A stretch of 64,000 bases of DNA from Strongyloides papillosus (taxonomy: Eukaryota > Nematoda > Chromadorea > Rhabditida > Strongyloididae), in contig SRSI01000009.1 of the NCBI GenBank assembly GCA_005656395.1, positions 1,364,001-1,428,000 of the forward strand, given 5' to 3'. A program made the position numbers and the translations under genes. Below, piece by piece: positions 32,711 to 45,570 of this stretch. The first letter of the stretch is position 1; the number at the start of each line of letters is the position of its first letter. A model generated the notes under the pieces. It was not told where the DNA came from and did not search any database. It worked only from the letters and a program-made list of their open reading frames with translations.

Positions 32711-34080
32711 AAAGTTGATAGTTAAAAAAGTTAATTTTAAATTTAAGAAAGACAGGTCCATATCAAATTGTAAAAATGAATATTTTAATAAGACATTTGT
32801 TCTATTTTTTTTAACATTTTATATATACAATTTTTTTTTATAAAAATAATATAATTTATACGATAACTTTAATGTATTCTAAAACAATAAAAATCAACCA
32901 GTTTTTGACTATAAAATAATATTTTATAGGATTATATATTGTTTAATGTTTATTGATAAATAATGTATAAAATATACAGATTAACATTTTTTGCTTTAAT
33001 TTTATTTAAAATTTAAATAAAAAATTATGAATTTTGAAATAGTTATGTAAAATTATGTAGCTAAAATATAATATATTTCAAAAAATTTTTCCACGTGTAT
33101 AATATGCCCTTTCTCATAAGTATAAGTCTGTTATTAATTTCAAATGACTAAATGAATATGCACTTTAACAATTATATGGAAGTTTCAAATTATGTACAAT
33201 ACTTAATATTATAATTTGCTAAATATTTTAACGTTAAACATTGGTTAAAAAATGTTATAACTTTGCTAAATCATTTTTTTTTAAGTAATTTTAAAAATTT
33301 TAAACTCAAATTTGTCAAATTCAATGAATTAAAAAGTAAAGATTTTAAATAATTATGTCATCATACTTTCTAAACTGATTTAATTAAATTTTTAGAGTAG
33401 TATTTACTACTTTTTTGATACAATAAACTATTACTATCAATTAAGTTACCAAATATAAAAAATGTTTCAACAAAATCACTTACTTATTTGCATAAAGAAA
33501 TTTGTATGTTGACGTTTCAATTAGATTATTTTTTGTTTAAAGTTACATTAAAAAATACGTTAACTTACTTTTTTGATCTACTAATTAATTGATCGTTTTT
33601 TAATAGAAATTTATAAAATCAAACCTAAAAAATTTTGAAAAACAAATACTTAAGGTTAATAATTGGCTCATTTGTAATTAATTTTATAACAATATAAAGT
33701 ACATCTATATTCCTTAAAAATACCTATATTTTTTAAAAAGTTTGATTATTAAAATTATAAATAGATTACTGTGCAAAAAGTTAGATATGTTTATTATGTC
33801 TTTTGTTATAGTTTTAACAATATTATTAATTACAAATTTAAATATTCTGACAAAAGATTTAACTATCCATAATTGTTATTGTGACATATTTTTATTTTAA
33901 ATTTAGGTTGCTTTTTTAAATAACACTTTATTTTTTTTACCGATTCCAAAATTTTAATTAACTTATTTGTATACTATTATGCAATTAATTGAATAAAACA
34001 AAGTTTTTTATGTAAAATATTTTTGTCTATTTAAAGAAATAAAATGATATTGTAATAATTAGTCTTAAATATACTGTATC
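32711..34080. other. Intergenic
   Basis: AT-rich 1.4 kb between two plus-strand genes. Nothing beyond probable 3' processing signals (several AATAAA) was seen. Confidence 0.5.
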
Positions 34081-34386
34081 ATGACGTATTTTAGTATTTT
34101 TTATTTTTTTGTTTTAATGGTAACATCAGAGTGTTGCTTTTTTCAAGGATTAAGTTGCTATTCAAATCCTTGCCAAACGTCTTCGTATCATGTAAATTTT
34201 ATACCTTTTCAACCACAAGATTACAATTGTAATTATTTAACAACTGAATTCTCATCAACACAATCTCCAAGTGAATATCCTCAGCCAACTTATTCATTGC
34301 CTCCAAAAAAAGAAGAATATATAAGTTATCCATCAAAAACAACATCTAATAAAAAATACCCAGTTCCTCAAGCAAGAATTTATTAA
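34081..34386 (+). CDS. Tiny secreted Cys/Pro/Ser-rich protein
   Basis: Single exon of 101 residues with a signal peptide (about 1-17, ending near SECC). The mature protein starts with a cysteine cluster (CCFFQGLSCYSNPC) and continues as a Pro/Ser/Thr/Tyr-rich, probably unstructured tail (PSEYPQPTYSLPPKK). No known family. AATAAA occurs shortly after the stop. It could be cuticular or otherwise extracellular; that is a guess from composition. Confidence 0.55.
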   Translation: MTYFSIFYFFVLMVTSECCFFQGLSCYSNPCQTSSYHVNFIPFQPQDYNCNYLTTEFSSTQSPSEYPQPTYSLPPKKEEYISYPSKTTSNKKYPVPQARIY

Positions 34387-35005
34387 TATTGTCTAAATAT
34401 TTTACAAAATAAATCTTTGTGCATTATGAAAGCTAAGAATATTAATTTTTACATCAATTTATAAATATTGTACTTATAGTGATTTTAACTTCATTTTATT
34501 AAATATTACCTTCAGTTTTTTTCATAAAATAGTTTTATGTACTTGAATTATTATTTCTTCTGACAATAAAATTTAATCTTTTAATAACCTATATTAATGA
34601 TATCAAAAAAGATCATTTTATATATTTCAAAAATTGGATTCTATTTCATATTTATAAAAGTTCAAATTTTGTATTATTCTTACAAATATTTAATAAAAAG
34701 ACCATTTTACAATTTTAAAATTTTCATTATTAGAAAATTCGTTGATGCAGATAAAATCATATAAACTGAGTTTCAAGGTAGCCGAGCGCACAAATTTATT
34801 ATGTATAAAAATTTCTAAATATGATGGATGATGAAAATATACAAAAAATTATATGAATATAAAGTTAAAATATTTGTTTAATATACTTATCAATCTAATC
34901 TAAATGTCAAAAAGTAACTTTGTATATTTTGATGTATTTAAAAATGATATAAGTACATAAGAAAAAGGTACAAAATATTACTTCACCACCAATCAAACTA
35001 CCATA
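34387..35005. other. Intergenic
   Basis: AT-rich 0.6 kb, presumably the promoter of the SLC5 gene. A short GGTAGCCGAGCGC at about 34777 looks like a tRNA A-box but is isolated. Confidence 0.5.
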
Positions 35006-36906
35006 ATGTTTCAACCAATTGACTTTATAATTTTTATATTCTTTCTGTTAGCTTCAATACTAGTGGGTGTTTATCATGCATGGAAAGCTAAAAAAGAGGA
35101 TCATGAACATGGCGCTAGTGCTGAGTATTTAACTGGAGGTAAAAAATTGCCGATTTTTCCAGTAGTTCTCTCATTATTGACAACATTCATATCTGGAATA
35201 GCATTATTAGGATTACCAGCAGAAATTTATCAAAGAGGCATAATTTTATTGTTAGCTTTTATGTCTGGTGGATTTTGTTTTTATATAACTGGTAAATTTT
35301 TTGTTCCTGTTTTTTATAACCTTCAGGTATGTTTATAATTATTATATAATTTTTTATCATTATTTTTTAGTTAGTTTCGGTTTATCAATATTTTGAACTA
35401 CGTTTTGGATGTCAATATTTGAGACGTTTTGGTTCATCACTCTTTTTGTTATCAACTGTTTTTTATATGGCTGTAGCCATATATGCACCTTCAGTTGCTT
35501 TAGTAGGCGTTTCTAATTTACCATTATGGCCGTTTATTTTGGCTATTGGAATTGCTTCCACAATATACACATCAATTGGAGGTATTAAAGCTGTCATATG
35601 GACAGATACACTACAAGCATTTTTTATATATCTTGGTGTTGGTACATTGATCATTAAAGGAACATATGATGTTGGTGGTCTCTGGCATGTAATAAACAGA
35701 CTCGAAGAAACAGGAAGATTATCTTATAGCTTAAATAGATTTTCACTTCAATTGACACAATATGGTAGTGTTTATATTTTAACGTTAGGATCAATATTAA
35801 ATTGGCTTTGTTTTTATGGTTTAAATCAAATGGCACTTCAAAGATATACATCAATGCCTAGTTTAAAAAATTCAATTACAGTTATTAATTTGACAATTCC
35901 AGCTTTCATAATAATAGGTGCTATGTGTTGTTTTATAGGTGCTTTAATGGTTTCATATTTTGAAGGATGTGATCCAATGGCACTAGGTCAAGTTAAAAAT
36001 TATGATCAAATAAGTATTTTGATGGCTGGAAGAGTATTAGAATTTATACCTGGATTACCAGGTTTATTTTTATCAACACTATTTTCAAGTACATTAAGTA
36101 CTATATCAAGTGGTATGAATAGTATGACTGCTGTTATATGGGAAGATTTTTTAAAAAAAGGAAGAACCGTTGAAGGTTGTAAAAAAACTGATCGAAAAAA
36201 TACTTTTCTAATGAAAATTATGTCAGTATTTATTGGAATTATTGCCACATTATTAGCATTCATCTGTGATTATATGGGTGGGGTATTTAATGCTGCAATT
36301 ACAACACTATCTGTTGCTGCAAGTCCATTAGTTGGTGTCTTTTTCTTAGGTATTTTCTTTCCAAGTGCTAATAAACGTGGAGCATATGCTGGATTATTTA
36401 GTGGTATTATATTTTTGACTCTTTGTTCATTAAGTTATAATATAGAAAAACCATATTCTAATTATGTTTTACCATTAAAATCTAATAATATATCACCAGG
36501 ATGTAAAGTTGATAATGAAAACTACACATATTCACAAGAAGCGTTAATGAAATACTCATATTTGAGCGTCAATTTTAATGAATCTGATAAAGAAATACTC
36601 ACAAAAATGCATTTTGGTACACAAAAATCAAACATGGATATCTTTGCTCGCATATCACCATATTCATATGCTTTTATTGGTATCACAACTTCTGTAACTG
36701 TTGGAATTATTATTTCTAAACTTTTTCCAATGACTGATTATCATTTCTCAACTAATCAGTTACAATTAATGAAAAAATGTACATATAAAGGAAGAAATTT
36801 AGATGTTAATGTTAAAGAACTCATCAAAAATAATGTTGAGTTGATTATAAAAGACGAGGCAGGTAAACATTGGATACCATTACCAACAGATGAAAAACAA
36901 ACATGA
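35006..36906 (+). CDS. SLC5-family sodium-coupled transporter (SMCT/SMVT-like)
   Basis: Exons 35006-35326 and 35371-36906 join in phase 0 (NLQ|LVSVYQYFELRFG) to give 618 residues, the usual size. About 13 hydrophobic helices follow the sodium:solute symporter pattern: the first helix, EYLTGG, PVVLSLLTTFISG, GLPAEIYQRG, the signature GGIKAVIWTDTLQ and FSSTLSTISSGMNS. The pattern resembles the SLC5A6/A8/A12 group (multivitamin or monocarboxylate transport) more than glucose transporters; the substrate cannot be read from sequence. Location: plasma membrane. A large extracellular loop near 490-540 carries cysteine and N-glycosylation sites. Its 3' end faces the helicase gene, 252 bp away. Confidence 0.88.
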
Positions 36907-37158
36907 TAGCAAAGTAGGAATTACATTCAAAATTTTATAACTCCTTATCAATTTTATTTTTAATAATAACTTGTGGTTGTTAGCTAGTCTATTTTTCACC
37001 TAGTTAAAATAAAAAAATAAACAAAAATAAATTTTATTAAAATCGAAATATCTTTTGAACATAGAAATAAAAAATTATTAAAAAAATTGAGTAAAGATAA
37101 AATATGAAATTTGGTGCTTTGAAAAAACATAAATTAAACAAAAAGAAGTTTTAACGAG

Positions 37159-40100
37159 TTATATAGCAGATATTTTGGCAATAAGTTTAACAAGTTTCTT
37201 TCGAATTTCTTCCTCACTATTAGTTAATTTCCCATTACAACATAATGAATCAAGTAAGTTATCAATAACAATTCTTAAACCTAATATATGGGAAGCTACT
37301 TTTCTATTGATATTTATAAGCATTTTTTGATCTAACTCAACTCCAATGTCTTTGTCTGTATAAGCATTTTTGCAACCAAAAAGTAATAATTGAAGAGGTG
37401 TTACATTTGTTAAATTAGTTCCTATAACTCTATCTCTTGCTTCTCTTTTCTTGGAATATAAGAAAAATGGCGTTGAACTATCTAAAGCTTGCTTGCAATT
37501 GCTTGTAATTCCAGAATACAAACAAGAGTCACTTTGAATTTTTATTGCATTCCCTTCAAAATCATTTAGAACAATAGCCGATTTGTCTGGTGTTAATTGT
37601 GATTGAATAAGATATCCAATTTTTGGATAATGAGTTTTCACTAAAAGAGAGCATAGGATAAATTCTTTGTACTTTTCTGACGCTTCCATACTATCATCAG
37701 CAATAATATTATTTAATTCAAAACTATCCCTTAGTTTTCTGTTGATTTGTCTGTTGATTTTGAATAGTAAACTTGAAGATGATGTATTTATACAAAAATT
37801 AGTACATTCATTTTCATATTCACTAACTGTAATATTATCAGAAAAGGCAAGATTATGAAAATTCCATGCCATAAAATGATCTGATAACAATGGAAATTGT
37901 TTAAGATAATGATTATTAATAACTGCAATTATACGATCTTTTGGTGTTTTTTTACTAAAAAACGGAGTTGGAAGACTGTCATATGCCATAAATAATGTCA
38001 TCTCCTCAGAGACATTAAAAAGAACTGATATCAACAATGACTTTGTATGTGCAGGATCAAATGAAAAGTTGGTCATTTGAAATCCAATGGCTGTTAAATT
38101 CCCATCATTATCTAATGCAGAAAGTTCTTTTAAACTCATTTCTGCACTTCTAATAGCCTTACTTGATGGAGGTTCAATAGCATAATTTAAAAATTCATAA
38201 GGATCACCTAATCCTAGAGATTTTATCAATAATATGATATAATCTAAGGATTCACTATGCATTCCTGGTGGCTGCTTTGTCGGTAGTCTATCAAAAAGGC
38301 TTTTACTACAAAGACGATAACAATAACCATTTCTAGTTCTTCCAGCTCTTCCTGATCTTTGTTTCATACAATCTTGAGATGTCCATACTGTATGTAAAAC
38401 AGAAAAAGAATTTGTATTTCTAGAACATTTTGTTTTCACTTTACCAGTATCAATAACACAAAACACATCTGGTACAGTAATGGAACTTTCCGCTATGTTA
38501 GTTGAAAGAATAATCTTTATTCCTTCTTCATCTTCTTTTGAAAGTGCCATATTTTGATCATTTAAAGACAGTGATGAATGTAGGGGAATTACATCTATAT
38601 CATCAAATATACAATCATCAGGATATTTTTTTATAATTCGTTTTAGATCAACAATTTCATTCCATCCGGGCAGAAAAACTAAAATCGAACCGCCAGAACT
38701 TCTATGCATCGTTATCATATTTTTTAAGATTTCTATGATAAGATTATAAGGTATTGCATCGTTTATCTCAATTTCTGTAGCAATATACTTTGCTTTTTTG
38801 GAAGTCATATCACTGTCTAACTCTTCAAATGATAATCTGTTACCATTTTCATCCTGTATATTAGCGAATCCATATGGACAAAATTTTAATTCCTGAATAA
38901 CCTCCTCCAAATATAAAAGTCTTGTAAAATATAAAGGCACTGTTAATTGATAAATATAAATATTTTTAAAATAATTTTCAAAAATTTTTGTATCAATAGT
39001 TGCGGACATTAACACTACTTTAATTGATGAATTATTTTCAAGTAATCTCTTTAGTATAATTAACAAGAAATCAATGGATAATGTTCTTTCATGAATTTCA
39101 TCAATAATTATATGAGTAATTCCTTTTAATCCAAAATTAATACTGCGTAATAATGTGCCAACAGTTGTATAAAGAATTGATCCAAATGGTCTGGGGTTAA
39201 GTCTATCAAATCTTACAGAATATCCGACAGAATTCCCAATGTATTCGTATCTTTCATATGCAACTTGCTTTGCCAATGATATAGCACATAATCTTCTGGG
39301 TTGTGTAACAATACAATTAAATTCTCCTCCTTTTCCTTTATCAATAAAATCTTTTAAAAGAAATTGAGGAATTTGAGTTGATTTCCCAGATCCAGTACTA
39401 GCTTTTATTAAAACAAGTTGGTGATCTTCAATTATTTTTAAAATATTTTCTTTCTCCTTAAAAATAGGTAACTTGTTTCTTTTTTTTTCAACATATTGAA
39501 ATAAAGTTTTTCTACTCTCTTCTTCATAAATCGACCTAGAAATCTCTTCTAAATTCATTCCATAATACATATGTTCATCAGGAAGTGGAGAATCGTTCCA
39601 ACAATCATAATTCATTGTTGGTTCACACCATTCTTTCATTGTAAATTTTGCTATATTCATTGGTGCAATGCTAACCTTTGGTTGTATTTTTGGAATTAGA
39701 TTGATTCTCGATGATACAGTCTTTGGGATAAAAGCGGTTTTTACATTATACTCTTTAATAAACCTTTCTAAATCTTCTTGTAAATCAGAATCTATTGTAA
39801 CATTATATGTATTTTCCTTTGACATGTATTTTTTCCCACCGTCATTAAAAGTTTCTTTTGAATAGTGTTTTCTTAAATATGAATAAAAAATGTTATAGCA
39901 AGCTTCGCTCTCAGCATCACCTAAACTTTTACCAAGTCCATATCCATAGAATTCTTCCTTAGTTAGTTGAACAGATCTTTTTACAAAATAAAAACTAAAA
40001 CAAAATAAAATAATACTTTAAATTTATCGCTTCTACTAACCTTGTATCATTGATACAAATTGTGGTGTTAATTAAATTATTTATTGAGAAACCTCTGTGC

Positions 40101-40751
40101 TCAACGATTCTCTCAAGTTCAGATTTACTATTTTTAAGTGAAATTAAGATTCCACCTATATTTAGTGCTTCTTTTATAGGTTGATACAACATACCACATT
40201 CACCTTCATTTCCAAAATATTCCATTGTTAATTGTTTAATATAATCCGACAATTTAGATAAAAATCCATTATTCTTCTTACAAAAGTTTTTTAAATCACA
40301 AATGATATTCCATGCACAGTCATTTATAGCCGAAAAAGCAGACATTCCACTACCTGATGATAAATATGTATAACTTATTTTAGACAAAATAATTTTTGTC
40401 TCAGAATTATAAACATATGTGCCCAAATCATTCTTTGTTTTGCTGGTAACTAAAAATTTTAATTCCGCACTTTCCATCAAATATACTAATTGCCTAACAA
40501 TATCAGCAGATCTTTCTTTGAAAATCCAAACATTGGAAAACTCTACCATCCAATTTGAAACTAATAAATCTTCTGCTAAAAATTAATAGTTGAATATAAA
40601 TAAAATTAAATGTACCCCTACTATTACTTGTTACATCTAATTCTTTTGACGCAATATCTAGATTCCGTGATTTTATATTAATATTATTATTTTCATTAAT
40701 ATCACAGGGTGATAAATTCACTGCAAGTGTATCACCTCCTCCAAACACCAT
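37159..40751 (-). CDS. DHX9/RHA-1-like DEIH-box RNA helicase, divergent
   Basis: Four exons: 40751-40616, 40575-40041 and 39994-37159 are placed with matching phases. The first donor is ambiguous: 40628 is equally in phase. Using 40616 gives 1,168 residues. The N-terminal half has a degenerate double-stranded RNA-binding region; the segment FYGYGLGKSLGDAESEAC is a dsRBD end. The core has Walker A GSGKST (about 425-430), TQPRR, DEIH (about 522-525), SAT, and the QRSGRAGR motif, followed by helicase-associated and OB-fold domains ending in TPLQLLLFGC, typical of DHX9. Unlike DHX9 it stops soon after, without the RGG-rich tail, and the dsRBDs are diverged. Known family roles: transcription, RNA processing, dosage compensation (MLE). 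Whether this is the sole orthologue or an extra paralogue is undetermined. An acceptor-like site lies 4 nt before the ATG. Confidence 0.82.
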
Positions 40752-41133
40752 AATTCTAAAATTAAATACAAAAATGACATAAAAATGTAAATGTAAAAGA
40801 AATCTAATCTAGGTATAACTTAATACAAGTGAGAAAAAACCATGACACATAAAACACCTTCTAACAATCACTTCAACTAAGTATTTTAGACAAATTGCAA
40901 ACGTCATTTTCTCTTTCTATATGAATTGAGTTATAACACTTAAACCCACTTATCGTACTTTTATCTTCTTTTTTTTTAAATCAACTTCCACTGTGTCCTG
41001 CAAAGAAAACGCTTTGTAAAGTGTCTTTTCTTCTCTTTGTTAATCAGCTGTCAAAAACAACCGACTATTGTAACCAAAGAAATTTTTCACCTTCTTTTTC
41101 ATATCTATAGATGTTATCTTAAGTTTATATGTA
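40752..41133. promoter_or_regulatory. Shared upstream region of the helicase and SET genes
   Basis: 382 bp separates the two divergent start codons, so it must contain both 5' regions. Acceptor-like TTTTAG occurs 4 nt before the helicase ATG and CTATAG shortly before the SET ATG. Confidence 0.45.
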
Positions 41134-42517
41134 ATGGGGTCCACTTTTTTAAATGTACCTACTTTTGCTTCAGAAAATGACGATAATAGTAATAAGAAAA
41201 ATAGTGAAAATGTATGTTTATTATTTATATTAATCACCTTATAGCATTTTTTAGTGGTCATTATTAAATCAAGTTTACGAAAAGATAGCTAAAAACGAAG
41301 AAGAACAAAAAAATAAAAGAAAAAGAAAGTATAGAAAAAGTGTTTCAGATGTTGTTGATTATGTTGCTGAGAAGACCAATAAAAATGAATGTATTATAAA
41401 TGAAAACCGTAAAATGGATACCATTAAGAAACAACCAGAACCTTCAACTTATAAAAACAATAGTGTTTGTATTAAGAAGATTAGTAACGTTGAAGAAAGA
41501 GAAAAAAAAGAAATTGAAAAAAAAGGTTTTCATGATTCTAAAAATAACAATGATCTCAATAACCTTGATATTAAAAATAGTTTATTACACTCTCAGCACT
41601 TACAACAAAATAATTGTCACAATTTTAAAAATATTATTGGCGATAAAGTCAAAAGTAAACAAGGTTTACAAGTTGTAATACCATCAAAAATTATCAATAA
41701 GAAAAAGATACAGTACGATAATGTAAATATTGATTCTAGTTTAAGCTCTAGTTCTTTGAAATCTAAATCTTCAATTCAATGTAAATATGATGATACTGTG
41801 GTTTCAACGAATAAATGTAAAGAGGAAGTTCATACATGTGCACGTTTGCAACCGTATGGTAATTACAATAATAATGTAGAAGAGAAGAAAATTATTGTTA
41901 GTGGTTTAAAAAATGGTAAAGATTTAATGTCTTTACCAGAATTGCCAATTTCATCTTTTAAGCACAAAAGACAAATAACAAATAGCGATATTTTAGATCC
42001 TGAAGTTCATGGGCATGCAATTTCAAAGAAGGCAATGGTTGAAACAAGTGCATATTCAAGATATCAAATAATGCTTTCAGAATGGCGACATTATGTGAGG
42101 ATGGTAAAATCAAAAGTTCATGGTTTTGGTTTGGTAGCAAATGTTGATATACCTGAAAATACATATATAATTGAATATACAGGTGAACAAATTCGTTATG
42201 AAATTGCCAATATAAGAGAAAAAAAATATACTCAAAGTGGTCTAGGTGTATATTTTTTTCAAATTGACAGTGATTATGTAGTTGATGCAACATTTTATGG
42301 TTCTTGTAGTAGATATATGAATCATTCATGTGAGGCAAATTGTATTGCACATATTATAGATATCAATGAAAAGAAGAAAATTATAATGATTAGTTCTCGA
42401 GATATCAAAAAGGGCGAAGAATTGGTGTATGATTACAAATTTGAGAAAGAAGAGGGTTCTGACAGTAGAATTCCTTGTTTCTGTGGGGCTAAAAAGTGTA
42501 AGAAATGGATAAATTAG
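41134..42517 (+). CDS. Short KMT2C/D (SET-16)-type histone methyltransferase
   Basis: Exons 41134-41211 and 41255-42517 join in phase 0 (SEN|WSLLNQ) to give 446 residues. The first 215 residues are Lys/Asn/Ser-rich. CARLQP (about 220-225) fits the WDR5-interaction (Win) motif C/S-A-R-x-x-P of MLL/SET1 enzymes. The SET domain (about 306-424) has HGFGL, NHSC, GEELVYDY, and is followed by a post-SET triad CFCGAKKC. Details such as YRYQIMLSEW-type entry, IRYEIANIREK and IIMISSRDI point to the KMT2C/D branch. Expected reaction: monomethylation of histone H3 lysine 4. The PHD fingers and FYRN/FYRC of full-length relatives are absent, so the protein is a fraction of the usual length. Its stop lies 37 bp from that of the WD-like gene. 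Confidence 0.82.
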
Positions 42518-42554
42518 TGTATACGTAAATGCGTGTAGTATTATATGTGATTTA

Positions 42555-43603
42555 TCATTTATTTATTGTAAATTTTATCATTATAAATCGATTGTTTTCC
42601 AAGAATAGAAGTCTTTTACTTTCTGTTAATACACAAATAAATTGAAGCGATGACTTATTTTGACATGGAATTTTTGTTATTAATCTTTCTTCACAAGTAT
42701 TGAGGTTTATAACGTATAATGCATTTGAATTTTCAAATAAAGAGACGGCGAATTGTTGTTCTTTAAAAAGAAATTTTATACTTTTCATATTATCTGATAC
42801 ATTCTTATATTTTCCTTTTTTAATATTTACACCACTATGAATATTAGATATTTGAAATGAACCATCTTTACTTCCTTGAATAAGAAAAATACTTGTAGAA
42901 CTAAATTTATCAACATCTAATGAGTTTATTGACGAAATCATATATGGTGTTAAACCTGTAAAAATTCGTAATGGTTCATTGTTACGTCTTATATCCCATA
43001 ATTCTAAATTTTTTTTAATAGAAATACTAATAAATAAACAACCTCCAAGGTATATAAAATTTGATATAATACCTGAATTTGACGTTAAATATTTTGATAA
43101 TATTCTTTTTGATGGTATGTCATATAAATATATAATATTATTACCACCTACTAATAAAACAAATCTATTGTATGTTTGATCTTGCACTAGGAGACATGAA
43201 TATATTGCTGATGGAAAATTTATAAATTCCCATGTTCTCTTCGAAATATCTAATAACAAAACTTTAAAAGTTTTGTTGACAAGAGCAATTACTTTATTTA
43301 CATTGTCAAAAGTAGTTAAATCTTTTATATAATTTACAGTTTCAGGAAAGGTATTAGAGTACAGTAAAGAATCTATCTCAAGAATTTCAAGATCATTTGA
43401 CATTTTTATGTAATTCTTATTTTCATCAATAAAGCATATTTTTTCGTTATTACCTTCAAAATGTTCAATTTTAATTAATAATGGCTTGATTTTTGAATCA
43501 TGTTCATAGTAAGTAGTTTCCCAACTACAATTTTTAAAATTCTAAACAAATAAGAATTATAAATAAATGCAAAACATACATTATCAAATATTTCAGCAAA
43601 CAT
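42555..43603 (-). CDS. WD40-like repeat protein, unassigned
   Basis: Exons 43603-43580 (8 codons, MFAEIFDN) and 43541-42555 join in phase 0 to give 336 residues. Repeating strand patterns (RFVLLVGGNNIIYLYDIPSK, NLELWDIRRN, IQGSKDGSFQISNIHSG) look like degenerate WD40 blades; LWDI is the clearest. Six to seven blades could fit. I cannot name the family; small WD proteins of tRNA modification or adaptor complexes are candidates. The last codons AAT AAA TAA overlap a poly(A) signal. The short first exon would be lost by simple ORF calling; it is supported by a GTATGT donor, a GTTTAG acceptor and continued homology-like text. Confidence 0.55.
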
Positions 43604-44195
43604 AATAAAATTATTATTAACTTTCTATAATATTAGTAGTTTAATATCAAAATGTCTTCAAAAATTGGCAATCAATACAAACTGAATAGAAGAAATGATA
43701 ATGTAATGATTTCTCTAACATAAATAACTTATCATTAAATAGTAAAAAAAAGTATAATTTAAAATGATATATTAGTAACTTTAAGTTACTATGTCAATAT
43801 AAATGAAATACATGTTGAAATACTTATTTGTATAAATAAAAGTTCTATTTTACTAAAATAACATCAAAAAAGTACTGATTTTGAAAATATATCTTTATTA
43901 CTATGTTTTTCAATAAAATTTTTATTTATAAATTTTTATTTTTATTATTAATATTTTAAAATATATTACTATACAACTTTTATTAAATATATTATTATGA
44001 CTGTAATATAAAAATTCATAAATAGGTTTATGAATAAGAATTATGATTCATGCATATACCGGTCAAACGTCAAAAACTTTGAATAGAATATTTGATTAAC
44101 ATTACAATAAAATTTAATTGAAAAGTATTAAATGTAATACCTAAAGAAAATAAATATTATATGTTAGTATAAGCTTATAGTTGAAATTCTAAAAT
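43604..44195. promoter_or_regulatory. Shared upstream region of the WD-like and CAP genes
   Basis: 592 bp of AT-rich DNA between two divergent starts. TATTATAG upstream of the WD-like ATG is acceptor-like. No other structure is supported. Confidence 0.4.
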
Positions 44196-45207
44196 ATGTC
44201 TAGAAAAATTGTTAAATATTCTTCTAACACACCAAAAACTATTGTAATTAAAAAAATTGAAAGAAGAACACCACAAGGAAAATTATTAAGTGTCGTAAAT
44301 ATGGTAATATATTAAGTTAATTTTATTTTACATAATATTTTTTAAGAAAGCTACATATTACGGAGACAAATATGAACACGATAATGATATTTCAAAATTA
44401 CCAATATTTGTAGAGACGGAAAAAATTCCTTTACACTACTCACCACAAATTGAGAAAAAAGAACATCATCCTACACCAATTTTTATAGAAACAGAAAGAA
44501 TACCAAGATATAATTTATCACCAGTTGAAAGACAACATCCTCAGCCAGTAACCCCTCCATCAAAAATAATTATAAATTCTTTTAAAACATCACCCGACAT
44601 ACATCAAAATCGAAAAACATTTATTGACATACCTGGAGATCGAACAGAATATATTTTAACTGGAACCAGCGGAAATTTCAACAACAATAGAAAATCAGCT
44701 TGCAACGATAGCCTTTTATATGGAGATGTTTGGTCGACTTCAACATCAGGTACCCAAATAAGAGATAGTCATATAATAACGAGAAAAAATAATAATTCAA
44801 ATTCAAGTTTAAATCACGTTAATGAAAGTTATATTTCACAAGGAAATGTTTTTGATGAATACGTATCTGCATTAAATAGGATAAATCACTATAGATTATT
44901 TTATTACAATCTTCCATCTGATGCAAAATTGATGTTTAGTGAAAAATTAATGAAAGAAGCAAAAATTTATTGTTATGAAAAATTAATGCGCCAGAATGTA
45001 GAAAGTCATTCAATTTATCAAACAAATGTATGGACAGGTTCCGCTAATTTTTTAATTGAAGAAGTCATTGATGATTGGTTTAATGAAATGAAATTTTGGA
45101 AAGAAAGTAATTTCAGAAAGGAACATTTCAAATATATAGGAATAGGAATCATAAGATACCAAAGAGATAATGCTCCAATGATGCTAGTAGTCTGTTTATA
45201 TGAATAA
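44196..45207 (+). CDS. CAP (SCP/TAPS) domain protein without signal peptide
   Basis: Exons 44196-44303 and 44347-45207 join in phase 0 to give 322 residues. Residues 1-205 are basic, Pro/Ser/Asn-rich and contain a repeated (I/V)F(I/V)ETE(K/R)IP motif. A CAP-like domain covers about 207-322: LNRINHYR (first helix with the conserved His), EKLMKEAKIYC, IDDWFNE (the A-x-x-W-Y-x-E helix) and a terminal YIGIGIIR...VVCLYE strand. The GENI motif and the HFTQ-V-W motif are missing, so metal binding is probably lost. Strongyloides-type nematodes have large families of such proteins, normally secreted, yet no hydrophobic leader is present here. Only part of the second exon starts with Met in frame, so ORF tools would report the domain alone. 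Confidence 0.7.
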
Positions 45208-45570
45208 AATGAAACTACGTTAAAAATGGTTTTTAATCATCTAATTTTTTTTAAATAACAATTTTATCTTTATTATAAATTTTAATAAATATAATTGAAA
45301 AAAATAAATAAACTAGTGTGCAATCAACTTTAATCTTTTTTGATTGAACATGTAAAAGAATAAGGATACTTTTATAAACAATTAAATTTATATCGAGTTA
45401 TATTTAAGAAATGATAAATATCTAAGGAGGGCATCATTGAGAGATAGATATTACGATAAAATTATATTTCTAAAAGTTCATACAAATTTTCAAATTATTT
45501 TAAATTTCACACATTATAATACTGAAGATATTAATAATTTTATTTTTATTATAATACTATTTTTAAAAAG
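45208..45570. other. Intergenic
   Basis: 363 bp, AT-rich, between two same-strand genes. AATAAA near 45284 and 45305 would serve the CAP gene. Confidence 0.4.

Noticed and set aside
34770..34800. tRNA-like A-box GGTAGCCGAGCGC
   Set aside because: No anticodon or T arm follows within tRNA length.
41040..41261. Minus-strand 73-codon ORF upstream of the SET gene
   Set aside because: It overlaps the first SET exon, whose phase-0 join and acceptor are better supported.
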